In this document: positions 59,046 through 64,000 of the stretch, piece after piece
Layout: the number at the start of each line of letters is the position of its first letter
Position numbering within the stretch: the stretch's first letter is position 1
Source of the DNA: JAJKIP01 sp037200685
GTDB lineage: Bacteria > Bacteroidota > Bacteroidia > Chitinophagales > Chitinophagaceae
NCBI GenBank assembly: GCA_037200685.1
Contig: JBBCIG010000019.1
Coordinates: 186,001 to 250,000, forward strand
Length of the DNA: 64,000 nucleotides
Reading direction: 5' to 3'
Position numbers and translations under genes: made by a program
Notes under the pieces: generated by a model
Told to the model about the DNA's origin: nothing
What the model saw: only the letters and a program-made list of their open reading frames with translations
The model's database searches: none

Positions 59046-60188
59046 GTGAAAATAATAGTCGCTCCTGATAAATTTAAAGGCAGCCTTACCTGTTTTGAAG
59101 CAAGCAAATCCATTGCCGACGGCATTGCACATATATATAATGGTATAGATGTCCTGCAATTTCCCATGGCGGACGGTGGCGATGGTTTTTCTTCAGTCAT
59201 GCAATATTATTTTAAGACGATTGATAACAAATGTGCTGCGCAAGACCCACTGGGACGAACGATGGAAGCGCATTATCAATGGAACAATGAGAATAAAACC
59301 GCGATTATTGAATTAGCTGTTACCAGCGGGTTGGTATTATTGAATAAGAAAGAACAAAATCCGCTGAACACTTCTACGTTTGGAACAGGATTGCAATTGC
59401 AGGATGCTATTAATAATGGAGCTGAAAAAATTATCCTCGGAATTGGTGGCAGCGCTACCAATGATGCCGGCATGGGAATATTATCTGCATTAGGATTTCA
59501 GTTTTTAGATTCAAATGAACACCTACTTTTGCCTTGCGGCAAAAATCTTTTATTAATAGAAAAAATTATTCTACCATCAACTATCCCTGCTATAAAAATT
59601 GAAATAGCCTGTGATGTACAAAATATAATGTATGGTCCGAATGGCGCCGCTTATATCTATGGCCCGCAAAAAGGAGCGAACGAACAAGAAGTGAAGCAAC
59701 TGGATGAAGGATTGAAACATTTTGCTTCAGTATTATATAAACATACAGGAAGAAATATATCGCATATCCCGGGAACAGGTGCCGCCGGCGGCATTGCTGC
59801 GGGCCTTATGAGTTTTTTTGATGTATCATTAACCGAAGGAACAAAAATGATCATTGAAGCAAGCGGTATAAAAAATGAATTATCTAATACTGATTTGCTG
59901 ATAACGGGTGAAGGAAAAATTGATCACCAGAGTAAAGAGGGAAAAGTAGTAGGCGAAATTGCGCAACTGGGGATTCAGCATAAAATTCCTGTTGTCGCTT
60001 ATTGCGGAATAACAACTTTAAATCAGGAAGAGGCTAAAGAATTGGGATTAAATTTTACCTGGCCAATAGCGGATGATAAAAATGATATTGAGAGTTCAAT
60101 AAAAAATGCAGGAGTTTTTTTGCAAAATAAAACCATGGCTACTCTTCCTTCAATAATGGCTTTGCTGTCCGGAAACAAGTCCCTTTAA
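59046..60188 (+). CDS. Glycerate kinase (GlxK/GarK family)
   Basis: 380 residues, intact, GTG start. Type II glycerate kinase making phosphoglycerate. MKIIVAPDKFKGSLTCFEASKSIADGI, PMADGGDGFSSVM, GIGGSATNDAGMGILSALGFQF, GTGAAGGIAAGLMSFF, SGIKNELSNTDLLITGEGKIDHQS are the family blocks. Its 3' end overlaps the convergent thioesterase gene by 50 bases. Confidence 0.92.
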   Translation: MKIIVAPDKFKGSLTCFEASKSIADGIAHIYNGIDVLQFPMADGGDGFSSVMQYYFKTIDNKCAAQDPLGRTMEAHYQWNNENKTAIIELAVTSGLVLLNKKEQNPLNTSTFGTGLQLQDAINNGAEKIILGIGGSATNDAGMGILSALGFQFLDSNEHLLLPCGKNLLLIEKIILPSTIPAIKIEIACDVQNIMYGPNGAAYIYGPQKGANEQEVKQLDEGLKHFASVLYKHTGRNISHIPGTGAAGGIAAGLMSFFDVSLTEGTKMIIEASGIKNELSNTDLLITGEGKIDHQSKEGKVVGEIAQLGIQHKIPVVAYCGITTLNQEEAKELGLNFTWPIADDKNDIESSIKNAGVFLQNKTMATLPSIMALLSGNKSL

Positions 60189-60558
60189 AGAGAGCGACAA
60201 TATGATCGTTCTGGTTGGTAATTGTAACATGATAAAGCCCCGTGCTTTTGCCGTTATGTAATTCCTTCGCTTCAGCAGTCAATACATCACCCACATGCAC
60301 CGGTTTGGTAAAATTGATTGAAGTATCCAGTGCGACAGATAAATTATTCCGGTTATTACAAGCAAAAGCAAATGCGCTGTCCGCTAATGAAAAAGCGATA
60401 CCGCCATGTACAATATCAAAACCATTGATCATTTCTTTTCTCACGGTCATTTTTAATTTGCTAAAACCTTCTTTTATTTCCAAGACTTCAATACCCAGCC
60501 ATTGGGAGAAAAGGTCTTTGGACATCATGTGATTAACAACTTCTTGTGGTGTTTTCAT
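60139..60558 (-). CDS. paaI: PaaI-type hotdog thioesterase
   Basis: 139 residues, intact. Hotdog-fold acyl-CoA thioesterase. MVRKEMINGFDIVHGGIAFSLADSAFAFACNN-type core with the HGG motif and catalytic Asp, then ALDTSINFTKPVHVGDVLTAEAKELHNGKSTGLYHVTI. Its position downstream of the paa genes in the same direction supports a role in releasing CoA from stalled phenylacetate intermediates. It is separated from paaG by the GxxExxY gene. Confidence 0.85.
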   Translation of the reverse strand: MKTPQEVVNHMMSKDLFSQWLGIEVLEIKEGFSKLKMTVRKEMINGFDIVHGGIAFSLADSAFAFACNNRNNLSVALDTSINFTKPVHVGDVLTAEAKELHNGKSTGLYHVTITNQNDHIVALFKGTCFRTAKPLLKEE

Positions 60559-60614
60559 AATAGTGAGTAATTAGTAGAACCAGGATGTGCGGGATTCATG
60601 TGATTTTTAGGAAA

Positions 60615-60995
60615 TTAAAGTGATTGAATTTTATTATTGATTAATCTTTTGAATTGTAAACTTGAAGATCCAAGGTTTATCAATAAACCGATTTCAACTC
60701 CACCAGCTTCGAGATAATTTTTTGATTGGGCTAAATTTGTATCAGTCAATTCAGTAAGTGCCTTTATTTCAACAGGTATCTGATTTTCTATAAAAAAATC
60801 AACTCTTCTTAGGCCTACCTGGTCTCCTTTGTAATATATCTTAATCTCATATTCATCTTGAAACTGAACTCCCTGGAGTTTAAATTCTTTGGCTAAAGCA
60901 TGGTGATAAATATACTCTTGAAAACCTGGGCCTAATTGTCGGTGCACTTCCATTGCGCAACCTATTATTTTGTGAGTAGTTGCTTCATGTTTCAT
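60615..60995 (-). CDS. GxxExxY protein
   Basis: 126 residues, intact. Contains the name motif in LGPGFQEYIYHHALAKEF and the PD-(D/E)XK-like core VGLRRVDFFIENQIPVEIKALTEL, then LAQSKNYLEAGGVEIGLLINLGSSSLQFKRL. A nuclease-like fold is inferred; no activity is known. It sits between paaG and paaI and seems unrelated to phenylacetate breakdown. Confidence 0.85.
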   Translation of the reverse strand: MKHEATTHKIIGCAMEVHRQLGPGFQEYIYHHALAKEFKLQGVQFQDEYEIKIYYKGDQVGLRRVDFFIENQIPVEIKALTELTDTNLAQSKNYLEAGGVEIGLLINLGSSSLQFKRLINNKIQSL

Positions 60996-61028
60996 TTTAA
61001 TCGTTTTAATCCTGTCAATCCCGGTTCT

Positions 61029-61802
61029 TTATTGTCCTTTAAAGTCAGGACTCCGTTTTTCCAAAAACGCCTGAACTCCTTCTTTATAATCTTTTGTTTG
61101 CGCAGCCCGTTGCTGAAAAATATCTTCATCCTGCAATTGTTCTTCAAACGTATTATGGAAAGAAAGGTTCAATACTTGCTTTGTATAAGCTAATCCTTTG
61201 GTAGGCATTTGAGAGAGAGTCGTTGCAATTTTTATCGTTTCCGCTGAAAAATTTTCATCAGCAAAAACTTTATAGATCATTCCAAATCGTTCTGCATCTG
61301 TCGCTGCTACTTTTTCACCCAGCATCATTAATGCAGAAGCTTTTTGCCAGCCAACTAATCTTGGTAATGTATGCGTGCCGCCACTGTCAGGTATCAAACC
61401 AATTTTGGAAAACGCCTGGATAAAAGAAGCCGATTGTGCGGCAAGCACGATATCGCAACACAATGCAATATTGGCGCCGGCGCCTGCAGCTACGCCATTC
61501 ACCGCAGCTACCACAGGTTTTTCTAATTTTCTTATTCTAGTTACAATAGGATTATAATGTTCAGAAAGAATTTTTCCCATGCCCGGCCCTGTGGGATCAG
61601 CGACTTCTGATAAATCTTGCCCCGCACTAAAACCTTTTCCTGCACCCGTAATATATACGCAACGTACTTCTTTGCTTTTGCAGTCATCCAATTTTTCCTG
61701 CAGTAGCAATGCCATTTCACGATTGAATGAATTGAGTTTATCCGGCCGGTTCAGCGTGATAAACCCAATGCTATCTTTTATTTCAAAAAGGATGGAAGTC
61801 AT
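61029..61802 (-). CDS. paaG: Enoyl-CoA hydratase/isomerase PaaG
   Basis: 257 residues, intact. Crotonase fold: GFITLNRPDKLNSFN, ITGAGKGFSAGQDLSEV (oxyanion hole), VVAAVNGVAAGAGANIALCCDIVLAAQSASFIQAFSKIGLIPDSGGTHTLPRLVG (catalytic Asp in PDSGG). In phenylacetate catabolism PaaG isomerises ring-epoxide-CoA to oxepin-CoA. The adjacent paaD-C-B-A genes support this assignment over a generic enoyl-CoA hydratase. Confidence 0.88.
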   Translation of the reverse strand: MTSILFEIKDSIGFITLNRPDKLNSFNREMALLLQEKLDDCKSKEVRCVYITGAGKGFSAGQDLSEVADPTGPGMGKILSEHYNPIVTRIRKLEKPVVAAVNGVAAGAGANIALCCDIVLAAQSASFIQAFSKIGLIPDSGGTHTLPRLVGWQKASALMMLGEKVAATDAERFGMIYKVFADENFSAETIKIATTLSQMPTKGLAYTKQVLNLSFHNTFEEQLQDEDIFQQRAAQTKDYKEGVQAFLEKRSPDFKGQ

Positions 61803-61854
61803 TTAAATGATATTGTATCAAATCTAAAATTTAAAATCCACAACCTGCCATTTC

Positions 61855-62367
61855 TCAATGACACTTAAAATAATCAAACGGTTCTTTACACTCATCACAT
61901 TGGTACAAAGCTTTGCAGGCCGTGCTACCAAATTCACTGATGCGGTGTGTATGATAAGAGTTACAGTGCGGGCATTGCACCGATTCATCAGCAAATAAAT
62001 CTTCACGGCACACCTGTTGTTTGGGGTTAGGCGGTGCAATGCCATACTCTTTCAACTTCTGTTTTCCCTGTTCCGTCATCCAGTCTGTTGTCCATGCCGG
62101 GGCAAGCACCGAAGTAATTTTTACATGCTGAAAGCCATTGGAAAGTAATTCCATTTTTATATTCGCACTGATCATATCCATTGCCGGGCATCCCGTGTAA
62201 GTAGGCGTTATGATTACTTCGACACCACCATTTCCATCAGGAGTAGTATAAAGTTGCACATCTCTTACAATCCCCAAATCAATAACAGAAAGTACAGGAA
62301 CTTCCGGATCGGGTACCTGTTCCAGCAGTGACCATATTCTTTTTTGTACTAATGATAAAACTTTCAT
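61855..62367 (-). CDS. paaD: Phenylacetyl-CoA epoxidase subunit PaaD
   Basis: 170 residues, intact. MIP18/DUF59-type domain (VPDPEVPVLSVIDLGIVRDV, ITPTYTGCPAMDMISANI) plus the C-terminal zinc-binding part CPHCNSYHTHRISEFGSTACKALYQCDECKEPFDYFKCH. It is thought to help mature the diiron epoxidase. Separated from paaC by 232 bases of repeats. Confidence 0.92.
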   Translation of the reverse strand: MKVLSLVQKRIWSLLEQVPDPEVPVLSVIDLGIVRDVQLYTTPDGNGGVEVIITPTYTGCPAMDMISANIKMELLSNGFQHVKITSVLAPAWTTDWMTEQGKQKLKEYGIAPPNPKQQVCREDLFADESVQCPHCNSYHTHRISEFGSTACKALYQCDECKEPFDYFKCH

Positions 62368-62434
62368 GATAGTTTTTCTTAAACTTCTGCAATATTAGTT
62401 TTATAAATAATGTTGTAAACCAGCAGTAAGTTTT

Positions 62435-62545
62435 GATAGCTTGTCCCCCGATGATTCGGGATCATCATCCCTTGTTGAGCGAAGCGAAATCCCGATGTAT
62501 ATCGGGACGACGCTCCCTGCCTACCGGCAGGCAGGCAGTTCAACT
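62435..62545. repeat. Dispersed repeat module inside the paa operon
   Basis: Lies between paaC and paaD: tcccccgatgattcggga (62442-62460), 'ttgttgagcgaagcgaaat', tcccgatgtatatcggga (62490-62507), 'cgacgctccctgc' and ctgcctaccggcaggcag hairpin. Shares modules with 45030-45105. Confidence 0.72.
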
Positions 62546-62599
62546 GCATATCCTTGGTCATCTTTTTTAAACCCTATAAAAGTTAATAACTTCTTTAAT

Positions 62600-63352
62600 T
62601 CACCACTCACAACCGGGATACGTTCTTTGCAATGTTTGCAGGTCAGCTAAAATATCAGTAAGGTATTTGGAATGTTTGCCTTCTTTGCCCCCTGTTTGCA
62701 TCTTACTATGTCCGGGAATAGCAAGCGTAGCTTTATCAAAAATTTCTTTTACTTTATTCATCCACGATTTACTCAATGAAGAAACATCCACGCCAATATT
62801 ATCATTTGCACATGCTATCTCGTAGTTTGTATTTTCAAATAATTCTCCGGCAAAAGAACTTAAAAGGTTAATAGCATTTTCCATCCTGCGATGACTTTCT
62901 TCAGTTCCATCACCAAGCCTGATCACCCATTCGCTGCTCCATCTTAAATGATAAGTCACTTCTTTCAATGCCTTAGTTGCAATGGCAGCAAGCTGCTCAT
63001 CCTTACTATGCTGTAATTTTTCATATAATAAATATTGATAGTTGCTAAATAAGAACTGTCGCAAAATAGTTTGTGCCCAATCACCGTTTGGCTGCTCTGT
63101 TAATAAACAATTTTTAAATTCATGCGCATCTCTTAAATAAGCAAGTGTATCTTCTGTTGAGCCGTCATCTTTCAGCAGCGCCACATATTGATAAAAATTT
63201 CTTGCCTGCCCGATAAGATCCAAAGAAATATTTGTGATAGCAATATCCTGTTCCAGCACGGGCCCATGCCCGCACCATTCACTGTTCCGGTGACCAAGTA
63301 TTAAAGCGTTGTCAGCTAAATGAATCGTATAGTCAATTAAATGTTGCTTCAT
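62600..63352 (-). CDS. paaC: Phenylacetyl-CoA epoxidase subunit PaaC
   Basis: 250 residues, intact. Ferritin-like structural subunit: ADNALILGHRNSEWCGHGPVLEQDIAITNISLDLIGQARNFYQYVA, LLTEQPNGDWAQTILRQFLFSNYQYLLYEKLQ, EVTYHLRWSSEWVIRLGDGTEESHRRM. C-terminal GGKEGKHSKYLTDILADLQTLQRTYPGCEW is diagnostic. Forms the PaaABC(D)E monooxygenase with PaaA. Confidence 0.94.
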   Translation of the reverse strand: MKQHLIDYTIHLADNALILGHRNSEWCGHGPVLEQDIAITNISLDLIGQARNFYQYVALLKDDGSTEDTLAYLRDAHEFKNCLLTEQPNGDWAQTILRQFLFSNYQYLLYEKLQHSKDEQLAAIATKALKEVTYHLRWSSEWVIRLGDGTEESHRRMENAINLLSSFAGELFENTNYEIACANDNIGVDVSSLSKSWMNKVKEIFDKATLAIPGHSKMQTGGKEGKHSKYLTDILADLQTLQRTYPGCEW

Positions 63353-63377
63353 AAATCTTCGCCTCGGCGGGTAGGGT

Positions 63378-63752
63378 TTACATGTGATTCACTTCATCCG
63401 GCAAATCATAAAAAGTAGGATGGCGATATACTTTATCATTGGCAGGTTCATACAACGAAGCGCTTTCATCGGGGCTGGATGCATGAATGTGTTTTGATTC
63501 CACCGCCCAGATGCTTACCCCTTCCATTCTTCTTGTATAAACATCTCTCGCATTTTCAATCGCCATTTGTGCATCAGCGGCATGCAGGCTGCCCACATGT
63601 TTATGATCTAGTCCCTGCTTACTGCGAATAAAAATTTCCCAAAGTGGCCAATCATTCTTTGTGCCCCTATCCCCTAAAGGGGGATTAAGGTCGCCTCCTG
63701 TTTTATCTTCAGGTATATCGCCGTAATAAAATTTTCTGATAAATTTTTCCAT
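63378..63752 (-). CDS. paaB: Phenylacetyl-CoA epoxidase subunit PaaB with repeat-derived N-terminus
   Basis: 124 residues. The family core WPLWEIFIRSKQGLDHKHVGSLHAADAQMAIENARDVYTRRMEGVSIWAV begins near residue 35. Bacterial PaaB proteins normally start within a few residues of this tryptophan. Here about 33 extra residues precede it, and part (DLNPPLGDRG) is encoded by a dispersed cccctaaaggggg element (63664-63683). No alternative in-frame ATG lies closer. Confidence 0.9.
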   Translation of the reverse strand: MEKFIRKFYYGDIPEDKTGGDLNPPLGDRGTKNDWPLWEIFIRSKQGLDHKHVGSLHAADAQMAIENARDVYTRRMEGVSIWAVESKHIHASSPDESASLYEPANDKVYRHPTFYDLPDEVNHM

Positions 63753-63808
63753 TATTCAAAATTTTGAAACTGTTATACTGTTTCCAAAGCCCCTTTAGGG
63801 GATGGGGG
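63664..63808. repeat. Inverted pair of CCCCTTTAGGGGAT elements
   Basis: Copy one, on the minus strand, at 63664-63683 (inside paaB). Copy two, on the plus strand, at 63790-63808 (overlapping the end of paaA). The two are nearly identical (ccccctttaggggatagggg against cccctttaggggatggggg) and lie about 107 bases apart in opposite orientation. Confidence 0.65.
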
Positions 63809-64000
63809 TTTGTTTTTTCTTTTCGGCAAAGGCCTTCGCCGCTTCTCGCACCCACTCACCATCTTCCCATGCTTTTCTTCTTGTATCCAATCTTTCTTTA
63901 TTGCAGGGGCCATTCCCTTTTACTACGTTCCAGAATTCATCCCAGTCAATTTCACCAAAGTCATATTGTTTTGTTTGTTCATTCCATTTAAGGTTAGTAT
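63795..64000 (-). CDS. paaA: Phenylacetyl-CoA epoxidase catalytic subunit PaaA, C-terminal part
   Basis: C-terminal 67 residues; the 5' part lies outside the window. EQTKQYDFGEIDWDEFWNVVKGNGPCNKERLDTRRKAWEDGEWVREAAKAFAEKKKQ matches the PaaA end. PaaA carries the diiron centre of the ring 1,2-epoxidase. The last residues (TPIP) and the stop are formed by the dispersed element at 63790-63808. First of the paaA-B-C-D-G series here. Confidence 0.92.
   Translation of the reverse strand, partial: TNLKWNEQTKQYDFGEIDWDEFWNVVKGNGPCNKERLDTRRKAWEDGEWVREAAKAFAEKKKQTPIP

Noticed and set aside
1..64000. tRNA or rRNA genes
   Set aside because: No cloverleaf, T-loop consensus or rRNA-like sequence was noticed in any intergenic stretch.

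Overview
The window is mostly DNA of a Bacteroidota bacterium, most likely from the Chitinophagaceae. Evidence for this is moderate-to-low GC, a type IX secretion (T9SS) sorting-domain protein, TlpA/DUF5106, DUF6970, DUF6496 and DUF6766 family proteins, few Shine-Dalgarno sites, and abundant dispersed intergenic repeats. Positions about 1921-12312 are clearly different. They are GC-rich, have alphaproteobacterial codon use, carry kdpB(end)-kdpC-kdpD-kdpE and a catabolic/ABC-transporter gene set, and hold two dispersed repeats of the Bradyrhizobium/Rhodopseudomonas type. At both edges the foreign DNA is fused in frame to a truncated Bacteroidota gene (a 5-aminolevulinate synthase-like gene at left, fabG at right). 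A chimeric assembly or library join is the simplest explanation; a real insertion is possible.

Layout: 1-350 intergenic repeats; 349-1920 an Rdx-family protein and the ALAS-like gene; 1921-12312 foreign block; 12313-15968 fabG, a GH3-family protein and lptB; 16090-20567 metF, a double-PpiC peptidyl-prolyl isomerase and a TlpA-like thiol reductase; 21156-28543 rlmD, two rhomboids, an endonuclease/exonuclease/phosphatase-family protein, cysS, an AlkA-type glycosylase and a CbrC-family protein; 28576-31347 an outer-membrane candidate, a small membrane protein and obgE; 32005-41416 a stress and DNA-repair neighbourhood (SDR, DUF1328, Ku with separate LigD-type phosphoesterase and polymerase genes, a copper four-helix protein, a DUF2383 protein, topoisomerase IB, a GSP26-like flavoprotein, an lmo0937-type protein); 41531-45403 a CHASE3 histidine kinase, a receiver, an NtrC-type sigma-54 activator and a DUF6496 basic protein; 45970-50848 a tightly packed operon (Gfo/Idh, MscS, alpha-amylase, SMP-30, DUF6766); 51969-56280 an eight-PAS kinase with its receiver; 56623-58521 a T9SS cargo protein; 59046-64000 glycerate kinase and the phenylacetyl-CoA catabolic genes (paaABCD, paaG, a PaaI-type thioesterase).

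Almost every gene from 1 to about 38.3 kb, in both the Bacteroidota and the foreign part, carries one to seven frameshifts, often at homopolymers. Genes from 39 kb onward are essentially intact. This step looks like uneven consensus quality, not mass gene decay, so I annotate broken genes as whole genes and note the breaks. No tRNA, rRNA, CRISPR array or complete insertion sequence was recognised.
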